Below are positions 11,862-22,469 of a stretch of DNA of 64,000 bases, piece by piece. Both the position numbers and the translations under genes were made by a program. Within the stretch, counting starts at the first letter, position 1; every line of letters begins with the position of its first letter. The stretch is from positions 18,987,501-19,051,500 of the forward strand of contig NC_088356.1 of the NCBI RefSeq assembly GCF_036884655.1. Reading direction: 5' to 3'. The DNA is from Musa acuminata AAA Group. Taxonomy: Eukaryota; Streptophyta; Magnoliopsida; Zingiberales; Musaceae. The notes beneath the pieces are model-generated. The model was given only the letters and a program-made list of their open reading frames with translations, was not told the origin of the DNA and made no database searches.

Positions 11862-11875
11862 AAAAAGGGGGAGAT
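11862..11875 (+). other. Polypurine tract of element A
   Basis: AAAAAGGGGGAGAT directly before the 3' LTR start TGTTGAATC. It is the expected plus-strand primer site. The same arrangement is seen at 3524-3537, 62549-62563 and, on the minus strand, 49274-49290. Confidence 0.8.
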
Positions 11876-13554
11876 TGTTGAATCTCATATTTTGATGATG
11901 AAACCAATTGATAAGTGTTTATGATTTGATCTACGTTTTGAGTAACGCGGGATGCTTCGATTAAGGAGAGACATTTAAAGCAGGAAGAATCATGTTAGGC
12001 TAGAGAAACATGTTAGAAGATTGGACGTCGCGCTGAAGGATCGATCGACGTATCGACAGAAGGCTTCGGGCCATGGATTCGGGAATCAGGGCAAGAAGAG
12101 CAGATATTGAGCTAAGGATATCAGAGTTATGGAGGTCAACTAGCCGATTGGGCAATAGGCTGCAAGAGAGGATGATGCACCGAAGAATCGAACGAAGCGT
12201 CGATGGACCAATGACATGCCGGACAAAATGATTTATGCTTAGTATTAATTATCTAGATCAAAGTATGTTTTTACGTGTGCAGGATTAACTATGATAGCAA
12301 GGCATAAAGCAAAATTGAGTCCTGGAGTCAAGAACGTGATTTCGTTGGGAGTTCGAGAGTTCGTGGGAAGTCCGGACGTTCGTCGGAAGTTCTGCATGAA
12401 CCAACTGAGAAGTCTCGGGGCTTGCTAGAGAAGCTCATCAGAACTCACTATGTAGATCATCGTGAAGTCCAGGAGCTTGCTGGGATACGCTAGAACATTG
12501 ACAAAATATCGTCAAAAGCTTGTTGGAAGAAAACTTGACTCATAGGACTTGTTGAGCTTAGTAAATGTCTTAGATTTCATAGTTAGCACATAATTGGGAT
12601 TGGATTTGGGCCAACCCAATTAGGGGCCAGTTGGGCCCATGTAAGGACTGTGTTGGGCCCAATGAAAGGCTCAAACAGTGACCCAAGAGGTTACACCGTC
12701 ATGGCACAGTCTCCGAGACTATGTCAGGCGGTGGTACTATCGGTCTGGACGATGGTACCGCCCAGACACAGCCTTTGAGAGGTTACAGGTGGTGGTACCA
12801 CCTAGCACAGCCTCCCAAGCAGTGATACCACCAGACTAGGCGGTGGTACCGCCCAGTGCAGTGTTAGTGTCAGACTGACACTGGCAATGGTACTGCCCAG
12901 CATAAGCGGTGGTATTGCCCGAACCAGAAAATCTGAGATAAGATGTTTTTAGACTTCAAGTTTAAATCAACTTGAGGCCTATAAATACTCCTCTCATCCC
13001 TAGTTAAACTACACAAGTATTGAGAGTAAAAAGGAAAGAAACTCTACTGTAATCTTATGTGAAACTCCTCCCAAAGTTCTAAGTGTTAGAATAGTTTGAG
13101 AGAAGAGTGAGTGAGGGTGTAAGGGTTATCTCCTAAACCCGGTAAAAGGAGAAAGATCAGTAAGAATTAGGTTGATCTTCACCTATAAAGGAAGATCAAT
13201 AGTGGATGCCGGTGGTCTTGACGAAAGAGGAATCAGTGGAGTGGATGTAGGTCACGATGACCGAACCACTATAAAATCGGCGTGTTCTTCTCTGGTTTGT
13301 ATTTCTACATTTGAGCAATTTACTTTACTACAAACCTCTTAACTTGCTTTATATCCACTATGCATCTTCCATATGCTTTCAAACTATCTTTACAAAAACA
13401 CTTTCAAGTTAACCTCTCTCCGAAATTATTTTCGTCGAATTTCGTCGAAATCAATTTTTATCGTACGAAGGCTTTTTGAACCGACGTAATTTTACCGCTG
13501 CACTAATTCACCCCCCCCCCCCCCCCCCTCTTAGTGCCAACTCTTTTCCTAACA
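11876..13554 (+). repeat. 3' LTR of element A
   Basis: 1679 bp, TGTTGAATC to CCTAACA. It carries the palindrome array (about 12690-12925), TATAAATA at 12980-12987 and an 18-base C-tract at 13511-13528 just before TCTTAGTG. It differs from the 5' LTR by many substitutions and by C-tract length, so the insertion is not recent. Confidence 0.9.
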
Positions 13555-13559
13555 CCACT
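13555..13559. repeat. Right target-site duplication of element A (CCACT)
   Basis: Identical to 7255-7259. Removing 7260-13559 rejoins the gag frame of element B, which supports the boundaries independently. Confidence 0.85.
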
Positions 13560-14573
13560 TACCTTATCTCCGATAGCTATTAGTGCGTAGTTAGCGATTT
13601 CCTTGTTGCTTTATTTAGCGTCTTTAGAATTGCTCGAGTCATCCCACGTTGCTTTGAGCGTCTTCTTCTTCTTTAGTTGTTTCTTCTTCATTTGGGAACA
13701 TTCATGTTTGAAATGTCTTGGCTTCTTGCATTCGTAGCATATAACTTGTTCTTTCTTGGGTTTAATTTTGTTTTTAGTTTTATTTTTAAATTTATTTCTT
13801 TTTATGAATTTTTTGAACTTTCTTATCAAGAGTCCCCAGTCATTATCATAGTCCTCATCACTTGAACAACTTCCTTTCAAGTGATCTTCATGAGTTCTTA
13901 GTGTCATATCCTTCCTATTCTTTGGAAGGTTATTCTTGAACTCTTCATGAGCATTGTAAGTCATCTTTAAAATAGGTCATTAACGACCCAATAAGTTATT
14001 TGAAAGGAAAATTATTTAAATCCTTGACCTCTTAAATGGTTGTTACTTTAGGGTCTCAACTCTTTGGAAGGGATCTCAATATTTTATTAACAAGTTCAAA
14101 GTTAGAAAAACTTTTACCAAGTGCTTTTAGACCGTTGACGACATCCATCAACCAGGTGTACATGTCTCCAATGGTCTCACTTGGTTTCATCCGAAATAGT
14201 TCATAAGAATAGACTAAAAGATTTATTTTGGACTCCTTTACTCTACTAGTGCCTTCGTGAGTGATTTCGAGTGTGTGCCAAATATCGAAAGTTGTTTCAC
14301 AAATAGACACTCGATTAAACTCATTTTTATCTAAAGCGCAAAACAAGACATTCATAGCCTTGGAATTTAAAGGGAAGTCTTCTTCTCCAACTCATTCCAA
14401 TCGTTCATTGGAAGAGAAGACTTTTGAAAGTCATTTTCCACAATGTTCCATAACTCAAAATCTATAAAAATTAGGAAAATCCTCATTCTAGTTTTTCAAT
14501 AGGTGTAATCCATCCCATTGAACATGGGTGGACGTGTGATTGAATGACCCTCTTAGTTACCAGCAAATGCCAT
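13560..14573 (-). pseudogene. N-terminal Gag of element B
   Basis: Minus strand, starting at ATG 14573. Capsid-type Gag: PPMFNGMDYTY near the start, ALDKNEFNRVSICETTFDIW, LFRMKPSETIGDMYTW, SFSNFELVNKILRSLPKS, then a CCHC zinc knuckle (ICYECKKPRHFKHEC) followed by Lys-rich and acidic stretches and NYALIAIGDKVSG, where element A interrupts it. Several stops. Unlike the Gags of A and H, this one keeps the zinc knuckle, as expected for an autonomous parent. Confidence 0.85.
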
Positions 14574-14623
14574 CTCTCTTGGGTTTTAAACCAAAATGAG
14601 AGTGACCTCGCTTTGATAGCAAT

Positions 14624-15833
14624 TGTTAGGTTCAACAACGACACTAAGAGGGGGGGGGGGGGTGAATTAGTGCAGCGGATAAAAATAATCAATTTAAGTG
14701 ATTTCAAAAACTTTGTACAATAAAAGCCCTTAGTTCGACAAGAACTGTTTTAAAAAGTCAAACAATAAGGAAAGAACATACCAAAATTTATAATGGTTCG
14801 GTCGTTGTGACCTACATCCACTTCTTATTTCTCCTCCATTGAGGTCACCGACGTCCACTAATGGTCTTCCTTTAATAGGAGAAGACCAACCACCTCTTTA
14901 CGATACTTTTTCCTTTTTACGGGTTTAGGAGATAACCCTTACAAGCCTCACACCTCTTCTTGGATGATTACAAAGCTAAAGAGAGAGAGGAGGAGGACTC
15001 TTTGTACTTTTATAATACTTTTACACCCTAACATTTAAAGATTTTTTCACACTATGATTGCACTTTGTTCTCATTCATGCAAAAAAGGGTAGGGTATTTA
15101 TAAAACCCCATAGCTTTAAAATTAGAGCCAAAAAGTATCTCATCCCGAGTTTTTGAGGTACTTGCGGTACCACCGCCTGCAGCACTAACATAGGGCGGTA
15201 CCATCGCCCAGTCTAGTGGTACTACCGCCTGATAGAGCCTCGGAGACTGGGCTATAGTGGTACCACCACTTGGTAGTAATAACTGTTAGCGGTACCACCG
15301 CCAAGTCTGGGTGATACCACCGCCCAGTCTGGGCGATACCACTACTTAGTCTAGGCGATACCACTGCCCAGACCACCTGGGAAGCTGAGCCTCAAGTGAT
15401 TCCACTGCCCACCCTGGGTAGTTCCACCGCCTAATAAGGTTCAGCAACCTGTTTAGGCCTCGAATTTGGCCCAAACTAATTTAATTATAGGCCTAATTCG
15501 CCCTTAACAATGTTAATTGGATTACCTCCCAAACCTAACCCTAATCATGTGCTAACTACGATTTTTAAGGCATACATTTAATAAAACAAGCTCAATAAGT
15601 CTAGGTTTCTTTCGGCGAGATTCCAGCATTCTTCCGATGGACTTCCGATGATCTCTCGACATTCTACCAATGGACTCCTAGCAAGCTCTTGGACTTCACA
15701 ACGATCCTCTTGGCGAGTTCCGATGAGCTTCTTCTTGGTCAATTCTAGTAGTATTTCTGATGAACCTCCGGACTTTCGATAAACTCTCGAACTCCCAACA
15801 AAATCTCGATCTTGACTCTAGCACTTCATTTTG
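14624..15833 (-). repeat. 5' LTR of element B (main part)
   Basis: On the minus strand this ends at TGTTAGG (14624-14630 on plus). It carries a C-tract (seen as G-run near 14651), a TATAAATA box (15095-15102) and a GGTACC palindrome array (about 15165-15440). A degenerate primer-binding site lies at about 14608-14621. The LTR stops at about 15833; its first part is missing here and is found, inverted, at 18313-18403. Confidence 0.85.
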
Positions 15834-16275
15834 ATAATACTTCACTGAGCTAGAAGGAGTTCTAACATGTATGACTCACAGCTAGCTCGATTGGGCCTAA
15901 AGGGTCACACACATATGGTAGGCGTTGCGATGAGTAGAGGTTCAGATATGATATATCCATCGGAGCCCCTATCTTATTGGATATTTAATAAGCCCCTAAA
16001 TTATTAGATCCTACAGATGAGATCCAATAATAGTCAATGAGAGATTATTAGATAGAGATCCACCAATATAAGAGGCTTAGGTAGTTGGATGGAGATCCAA
16101 TACCCAATTGGGCAAGATCCATTAGGGTTAAGTTGACAGAGGACCTTTATAAATAGGAGGGAACCAATGGTTTATAGGCTAAAGCCTTTTTGGGTCGTCT
16201 CTCCTATTCTCCTCCCCTTCTCCTCCTCAAAGAGTAGGCTTGGAGTTTTGAGGAGCATCGTCGCAATCCTACTGT
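15834..16275 (+). repeat. LTR F, second half, part 1 (inside inverted block)
   Basis: Matches 55870-56330 of the other family F LTR on the same strand, including CACTGAGC.AGAAGGAGTT near its start and GAGGAGCATCGTCG near its end. It is interrupted at 16275 by solo LTR C and continues at 17933. Confidence 0.8.
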
Positions 16276-17932
16276 TGTTGAATCTCAGATTTTTATGATG
16301 AAACCAATTGATAAGTGTTTATGATTTGATCTACATTTTGAGTGACGTGGGATGCTTCGATCAGGATGAGACAATTAAAGCAGGAAAAATCATGTTGGGC
16401 CGGAGGAAAATATGTCAGAAGATTGGACGTCGGGCCGGAAGATCAGTCGACGTATCGACAAAAGGCTTCGGGCCATGGATTCAGGTATCGGGCCAAGAAG
16501 AGCATATATTGAGCTAAGGATATTGGAGTTGCAGAGTCAATTAGCCGGTTGGACAATAGGCCGCAAGAGAGGATGATGCGCCGAAGAATCGAATGAAGCG
16601 TCGATGGACTAATGACATGCCGGACAATATGATTCATGCTTAGTATTAATTGTCTATATCGAAGTATGGTTTTACATGTCCAGGATTAACTATAATAGTA
16701 AGGTATAAAGCAAAATGAAGTCTCAGAGTCAAGAATGTGATTTCGTTGGGAGTTTGAGAGTTCGTTGGAAGTCCAGACGTTCGTCAGAAGTTTTATAGGA
16801 ACCAGTCGAGAAGTCTCGGAGCTTTCCAGAGAAGCTCATCGGAACTCACCAAGAAGATCATCATAAAGTCTAGGAGCTTGTCAGGAGTCCGCTCGAACAT
16901 TCCCGAGAGATCGTCGGAAGTTCGTCGGAAGATCACCGGAAGCTCGCCATATAAAACTAGACTTACGAACTTGTTTAGCTTAGGAAATGTCTTAGAATTC
17001 GTAGTTAGCACTTAATTAGGATTAGATTTGGGCCAACCCAATTAGGGGCCAATTGGGCCCATGTAAGGATTATGTTGGGCCCAATGAAAGGCCGAAACAG
17101 TGACCCAAGAGATGATATACCATCATGGCATAGTCTTCGAGACTGTGTCAGGTGGTGGTACCGCCAGTTTGGGTGGTTGTACCACCAGTCTAGGTGGTGG
17201 TACCGCCTAGTGGCCCAGTGCCAAGCGGTGGTACCGCTAGATTGGGCGATGGTACCGTCTAGTGCAGTGTTAGTGTCAGATTGACATTGGCGATGGTACC
17301 GCCCGAACCTAGGAAACCCGAGATAAGATGTTTTTAGGCTCCAAGTTTGAATCAACTTGAGGTCTATAAATACCCCTCTCATCCCTGGTTAAGATACATA
17401 AGTATTGAGAGTAAAAAGGAAAGAAACTCTATTGTAATCTTGTGTGAAACTTCTCACAAAGTTTTAAGTGTTAGAATAGTTTGAGAGAGGAGTGAATGGG
17501 CATGTAAGGGTTATCTCCTAAACCAAGTAAAAGGAGAAAGAGCTGTAAGAAGGAGGTTGATCTTCGCCTATAAAGGAAGATCGATAGTGGATGCTGGTGG
17601 CCTCGACGGAAGAGGAATCAGTGGAGTGGATGTAGGTCACAACGACCGAATCACTATAAAATCGGCATGTCCTTCTCTGGTTTGCATTTCTATATTTGAG
17701 CAATTTACTTTACTACAAACCTCTTAACTTGCTTTATATCCACTATGCATCTTCCGTACGCTTTCAAGCTATCTTTACAAAAATACTTTCAAGTTAACCT
17801 CTCTCCGAAACGATTTTCGTCGAAATCAATTTTTATTGTACGAAGGTTTTTTGAACTGACGTAATTTTACCACTGCACTAATCCATCCCCCCCCCCCCCC
17901 CCCCCCTCTTAGTGTTGACTCTTTTCCTAATA
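16276..17932 (+). mobile_element. Solo SIRE-type LTR C
   Basis: 1657 bp from TGTTGAATC to a CCTAATA end, with a palindrome array (about 17110-17315), TATAAATA at 17365-17372 and a 20-base C-tract near 17887-17906. No internal region on either side. Both flanks are LTR F and are continuous with each other in the 54946-56571 copy, so this is a solo LTR, the usual product of LTR-LTR recombination. The five bases on each side (ACTGT and GTTAT) do not form a clear duplication. Confidence 0.85.
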
Positions 17933-18179
17933 GTTATGTGGATCACCGCTAGAGAGGAGGACGGTTGACCTCCTACACCCTCTCTTAGAGATCTATAGGG
18001 ATTCAGAGATATATGATCTCCCTAGGTAACATAATCTTTAATATACGTATGGTTTTAAGTTTCGCTGATTTTGCGTACCAATCTTCGCATGACAACGAAC
18101 ACATCTTTAAGAAATTGAGGGTTTTGTTTTTAATGTTCTTCTGTTGAGCATGTGATGTCGCCTCTAAGATTTCCCTACA
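17933..18179 (+). repeat. LTR F, second half, part 2
   Basis: Continues the family F LTR after solo LTR C (GTGGATCACCGCTAGAGAGG and onward, matching 56333 onward) and ends in CCCTACA at 18173-18179. AGAAT at 18180-18184 is the target duplication shared with 19261-19265. Confidence 0.8.
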
Positions 18180-18312
18180 AGAATTTTTTTTCTTAGCTAC
18201 TCATATGATCAATTTGGTTATAGGCTTTGGGATCAAGAAAAGTAGAAGGTGTTTAGAAGTAGAAGCGTGGTCTTCTTTGAGGATCAAACCATTGAGGATT
18301 TGAAGAAGAAGA
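18180..18312 (+). pseudogene. Integrase C-terminal piece of element D (inverted)
   Basis: Plus-strand translation gives YDQFGYRLWDQEK, a stop, then KVFRSRSVVFFEDQTIEDL, the conserved stretch after the integrase core in Ty1-copia polyproteins. The preceding part of the same protein ends at ERSKLDGKTKE on the minus strand next to 19261. The two halves are separated by LTR F and by the inversion. The piece ends where the LTR of element B starts, at 18313. Confidence 0.8.
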
Positions 18313-18403
18313 TGTTGAATCTCAAATTTTGATGATGAAGTCAATTGGTAAATTATTTGATCTAATCTATATATTGAGAAAAGTGTATAGGACTAACTAC
18401 GAT
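18313..18403 (+). repeat. Start of the LTR of element B (inverted)
   Basis: TGTTGAATCTCAAATTTTGA and onward, matching the start of SIRE-type LTRs, with an internal deletion of roughly 300 bp relative to other copies before a GACTAACTACGAT word. It ends where the inverted block ends. In the restored orientation it joins 15833 and supplies the missing 5' end of B's LTR. Confidence 0.7.
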
Positions 18404-19260
18404 ATTTAGTCGACTCATCGATTGTGGACGTACTTGGTCACTACGCATATACCTATAGTCTCTCATCCATCTAATATCATAAAAATCGTATACCGGGCAT
18501 GGTGCTATCAGACTCATACGGTTTATGCTCGAGTCTCGCTCTAATCGGATTCTCCCAGAAAACTCTTTCTCTCTTAATCTAAATGACCCTAGCCAAGGAT
18601 TTGTCTGAGCAAAAATATATGGGGCATTCCTCTCATGACATCGAGAGTGGATGATCCACTATCGACACTTAATAATCCTCGTAAGGTTAGCTACCACTCC
18701 CGATGACCGGTTGTGCTAGATCTGGAACCTCTTAACCTATAAGTATGGTATCAAAGAATGGAGTACTCATACAGGATATCCTTGGTGTCTCGAGTCTAAG
18801 GACTAGATATACCACTAGGACTACGAAATCGTTGTCTAACAATAAGGCATTATCAACCATCCAACATTCTATTAGCGGATTAATTAGTGAACTCATTCTC
18901 CAATGAGCATATGTACTGTATCTCTAGTATCCCCACACGAGCAGCTATGAGACCAACTACATCCATCATATGGACGGGTATATAGCACACTAGTCTATCC
19001 GGTTATCTCGATGTCCGTCTCGAGTAACCTATGACTAGGATTATTTAGTATCTGTGTTTAAAGGCAAACCTGTCTCATTATCATGATCTCATCATAATCT
19101 GATTCTCATTGCACATATCCATGGACATCACAATATATTCAAGCAATAGGTAATATAAAGTGATAAAATATCAAATAATAATAATAAATAAAAAGACTAT
19201 GTGTCAAGTCATACATGTCATCACTCAAGCGATTGGCTTGCAAGGCACCTATGACTAGTA
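18404..19260 (-). repeat. LTR F, first half (minus strand)
   Basis: Minus strand, starting TACTAGTCATAGGTGCC at 19260 and matching the first part of the plus-strand copy at 54946-55862. It stops where that copy reads on into ATTATGGAGATAATAATTCA; the continuation is at 15834 on the other strand. The start TA is probably a decayed TG. ATTCT at 19261-19265 is the target duplication (AGAAT on the minus strand). Confidence 0.8.
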
Positions 19261-19265
19261 ATTCT

Positions 19266-20110
19266 TTTGTCTTACCATCTAGTTTGGACCTCTCATAGTT
19301 TGGAACATATGCAAATGCACGATAACCAAACACTCTCAAATGCTTGTAGGAAATATCTTTCCCTAACTATATATGCTCTGCAATATCACCATCTAGGGTT
19401 GTATATTGTGACAAGTTAATCATATCAACTGTAGTCCTCAAAGTCTCATCCCAAAACTTTTTGGGTAGCTTGGCTTGTGAAAGCATACATCTAGTCTTTT
19501 CCATGATTGTGCGGTTCATTCTCTTTGCAATAGCATTATGATGAGGTGTACCAGGAACTGTCATCTCATGTTGGATGTCATGTGACCTGCAACAATCATT
19601 AAACAATCCTATGTACTTACCACCATTATCTGATTTTATGCATTTCAATTACCTTTTTGTCTCCCTTTCTACTATGACATGAAACTTTTTGAAGACATTA
19701 ATAATCTGATCTTTGGTCTTTATAGCATAGGTCCCAACTTTCTTAGAAAAATCATCTATAAAAGTGACAAAATAAAGTGCACTACTGATGCCAAGAACAT
19801 TAACAGATCCACCAGGAGTTTTTGTCCTCAAAGGGCCATGTACATATCTATAAACACGGTCTAAGACATGTATTTTTCTAGATAAAGCAAGACTAATAAA
19901 TGAAACTCTGTGTTGTTTACTAACCAAACAATCAATACAAGGGTTCAGACGTATACCTCTAAGGTTTGTAAATATCTCTCTCTTAGAAAGAGCTTACATC
20001 TCCTTCTCATTCATGTGTCCCAGTTGCGTATTCCATAACTCCATGTTGAAGTCTTTCTATATGGCATTTAACTGCTCACCATAAGCTTTGGCCTACAACC
20101 TGTATAAGAT
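19266..20110 (-). pseudogene. Integrase of element D
   Basis: Minus strand. An N-terminal zinc-binding region with many stops precedes a core with VTFIDDFSKKVGTYAIKTKD, then CIKSDNGGKYIG (second catalytic Asp in SDNG), then PHHNAIAKRMNRTIMEK, where the third catalytic residue is expected as Glu in xxNGVAERMNRT but reads Lys. It continues to MRVFGYRAFAYVPNYERSKL and is cut by LTR F. A stop separates the two core halves at 19648. Inactive. Confidence 0.8.
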
Positions 20111-21300
20111 ATGACATTTCTTTCCACTAGCCACAATAAGAGAACCCTTATTGAGCTTCCATTACCCTATATGAAACATGCTATCATAGTCTTCATCATC
20201 TAGTCTTCCAACTGAAATTAAATTTAGCCTCAAGTCAACTACATGCCTCACATCTTTAAGTGCCAACTTGCAGCCAATGTTGGTCTTTATGTGGATATCA
20301 CCCATGCTAATGATGTCTATCGTGCCATAGTTGCCCATCTTGACAACATCAAAATTTCCAGACCTGTAGGTAGCAAAAAACTCCCTTCATGGTGTAGCAT
20401 GATAAGAAGTACTTGTGTCAATCACCCACTCAAGATCATAACACACATAAAAAAAAATATCATCAGAAGGAGATAAAATCAAATAATCACCACCTTACAC
20501 TATAGCTGTAGTATTATCCTTTGACTCTATAGACTCCACTTCTTTTCTCTTTTTCTTGCTCTTCTTAGATTGCTTTGCATTGGTTCTTATAATATCCTTT
20601 CTCATTATAGTTATAGCAAACAATATTCTTTCTTAAAATTGACTTGCTTCTTCCCATGCGTGAACTACTTCTATCTTTGGACTTTGACCTTCCTCTATTC
20701 TTTGAGATAAGTGCTTGTGAATCATTCTAAGATGTTGCTAAATTCTTTCTTTTTATCTCCTTATTCAATAAACTATTTGTTACTTGACTCATAGTGACAA
20801 CACCATTTAGCGCAGAATTACTGAGAGAAACCACTAGTGTCTCCTAACTTTCTAACAAAGAACTGATAAGTAACAATACCTACAACTCATCATTAAGAGA
20901 CATTTTCATAGAGGATAACTAGTTAGTGATACTCTGTATTTTATTCAAATGCTCAGCAATAGAAGCACCCTCTTTATATTTCAGGTTCACAAGTTTTCTG
21001 ATTAAGATGGCTTTATTGCTAGTTGTTTTTCTTTCACAAAGACCTTCTAACTTTTTCCAAAGAGAATATGCAAAACTTTCAATAGAAACATGGTGAAAGA
21101 CACTATCATCGAGCTATTGTCGAATAAACCTAATTATTTTTTAGTCTAACATATTCCACTCATTATTTGTCATAGTTGTTGGCTTTGTATTATCCTCTTG
21201 CAAAGATTTATACAAATCTTTACAATACAAGATATCTTCCATTCTTGGTTTCCATATCATTCAATTGTTTCCATTCAAGCTAATTATACGAGAAACACTA
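20111..21300 (-). pseudogene. Gag and protease region of element D
   Basis: Minus-strand frame with many stops. From the N-terminus: RMEDILYCKDLYKSL, SLWKKLEGLCERKT, LIRKLVNLKYKEGASIAEHL and LSNSALNGVVTMSQV, all typical of the UBN2-type Gag of a Ty1-copia family, then an Arg/Ser-rich stretch and a zinc-knuckle remnant (CYNYNEKGYYKNQC). The segment before integrase has DVRHVVDLRLNLISVGRLDD. No open frame exceeds a few tens of codons, so this is an old copy. Confidence 0.7.
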
Positions 21301-21358
21301 CCGGCCTTTATGTTCAAATACAAAAATTAAATCACCAAAATCCTACTCTGATACTAGT

Positions 21359-21969
21359 TGATGAGATATAAAGAAGAACAAACTTTGTATACAAACAAAT
21401 ACTAGTAGGTCGTAACACGCAACGGAATTAAATAGAAATCATAATAAATTAGAATACCAAGATTTACATGAAAAATTCCTCCAACGTGAAGGGTAAAAAT
21501 CACGAGATAAACCAGAGATAATCCACTATAAGAATAATGAATATATAAATCTCAAAGTCTTTTGTCCAAAACCCAAGCAACAATCTCAATAGAATAATTG
21601 AGATACAAAGATTACGTCAGTGTACACAATATCTAAATTCTCCCCAAGTAATCATAGTAAGAATCTACTATAGATCTGATCTAACTTGAGATGAGAACAC
21701 TGCTTGGATGATTGAGAAGAGTCTCTCTACGTTGTTCTTGTCTTCTTCCCTTTCCTTCTATTGTTTTTATGCTCTTTTCTCCTCTTTTTTGAATCAAGTT
21801 ATTGCTGTAATTTTCTATCTCATTGCTGTAGTTTTTTCTCCTATTTTCGCAGTCACCATACTCCCCTTATTAGATCTAGGATTAGGTTAAAAGAGAGGTG
21901 AACAATGTACTGTTAAAACTCACTATGAGCTATTAAAACTCATTATGGGTTGGAACTTGTGAGCTGTCA
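21359..21969 (-). repeat. 5' LTR of element D
   Basis: Minus strand from TGACAGCTC at 21969 to ...CTCATCA at 21359, about 611 bp, followed on the minus strand by the primer-binding-like site. No second copy is present in the window, so the borders rest on TG/CA ends, the primer site and the GT61 homology that starts right outside. Confidence 0.65.
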
Positions 21970-21976
21970 ACCCAAC

Positions 21977-22469
21977 GAGAACAAGAAAATTCATGAACAC
22001 AGAGGAGATTATGGTGATGGCCGAAGAGGTGAGCTATGATGTTGTGGTCACGGATCCTGATATTGCCAAGTTCTCCGGCATCGTGAACTCGTGCGATGTG
22101 CTGATGCGTGTTCATGGATCAGCGCTTAACAACATGGTTTTCCTTCTTGGAAACGCTGCGGTGATCCAAGTAGTTCCATGGGGTAATCCGGACTGGATTG
22201 CAGGCCACTAATTTTGGGTACCATCCAAGCAAATGAAGCTGAACGACATGGAGTACAGTATAAATGACGAGGAAACTACACTCTCCGAACTGTGTCCCGG
22301 AGATCATGCAATTTTCAAGGTCCCCAAGTCACTGCATCCTCAAAAAGCAGATTGGGATACATTTTCCAGGATTTTCCTGAAAGAACAGAATGTGAAGCTT
22401 GATGTGAGATAGTTTAGGCCTTTCCTGGAACGTGCCCTTCGGATTCTCCATGAATAGCGGAGAGAATGA
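21977..22469 (+). pseudogene. GT61 glycosyltransferase pseudogene, C-terminal third
   Basis: Plus strand, closely similar to codons 334-496 of the intact GT61 gene at 30750-33014, from RTRKFMN to the final stop, and continuing a little into the 3' flank. The frame is uninterrupted by indels but has stops at 22209-22211 (the Tyr of the AGHYF motif), 22410-22412 and 22455-22457. It keeps SCDVLMRVHGSALNNMVFL and QVVPWGNPDWIAGH; the Gly before VHG is changed to Arg. The 5' two thirds are missing because element D sits at the break; they may lie left of the window. It shows that a GT61 duplicate existed here. Confidence 0.9.

Larger units (their letters stand above)
7260..13554 (+). mobile_element. 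Complete gag-only SIRE-type element A
   Basis: A 6.3-kb element: 5' LTR 7260-8916, primer-binding site, damaged gag 8966-9910, non-coding domain 9911-11861, polypurine tract, 3' LTR 11876-13554, flanked by CCACT. The internal region is only about 3 kb and has no protease, integrase, RT or RNase H. Its insertion splits the gag of element B. It would have depended on proteins from another element to move. It is structurally complete but no longer encodes an intact Gag. Confidence 0.9.
3913..15833 (-). mobile_element. SIRE-type Ty1-copia element B, split by element A
   Basis: Minus-strand gag-pol element running from its 5' LTR (14624-15833 plus a displaced piece at 18313-18403) through gag, protease, integrase and reverse transcriptase, ending abruptly in RNase H at 3913 next to the 3' LTR of element L. 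Element A sits inside it, between 7260 and 13554, flanked by a CCACT repeat. The reading order is typical of Ty1-copia (protease, integrase, RT, RNase H). Many stops and frameshifts make it a dead copy. Its 3' end and 3' LTR are missing. Confidence 0.85.
15833..18403. other. Inverted 2.6-kb block
   Basis: The block contains, in order: the second half of LTR F (plus), solo LTR C inside it, the C-terminal integrase of element D (plus) and the start of the LTR of element B (plus). The partner of each flanking piece lies just outside the block in the opposite orientation: first half of LTR F at 18404-19260 (minus), integrase of D upstream of 19261 (minus), rest of B's LTR at 14624-15833 (minus). 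Flipping the block restores LTR F, D's integrase frame and B's LTR together. Both junctions fall near a GAT/ATC word. Confidence 0.8.
19261..21969 (-). mobile_element. Ty1-copia element D, 5' half
   Basis: Minus strand: 5' LTR 21359-21969, a primer-binding-like site (about 21344-21356, near TAGTATCAGAGT), damaged gag, protease region and integrase. Integrase is broken at 19261 by LTR F and continues at 18180-18312 in inverted orientation, where SIRE-type element B cuts it again. RT, RNase H and the 3' LTR are not in the window. Its 5' LTR abuts the middle of a GT61 gene fragment, so D inserted into that gene. Confidence 0.8.

Noticed and set aside
16271..17937. Target-site duplication for solo LTR C
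   Set aside because: The flanking bases ACTGT and GTTAT match at only two positions. The insertion is supported by the uninterrupted F copy instead.
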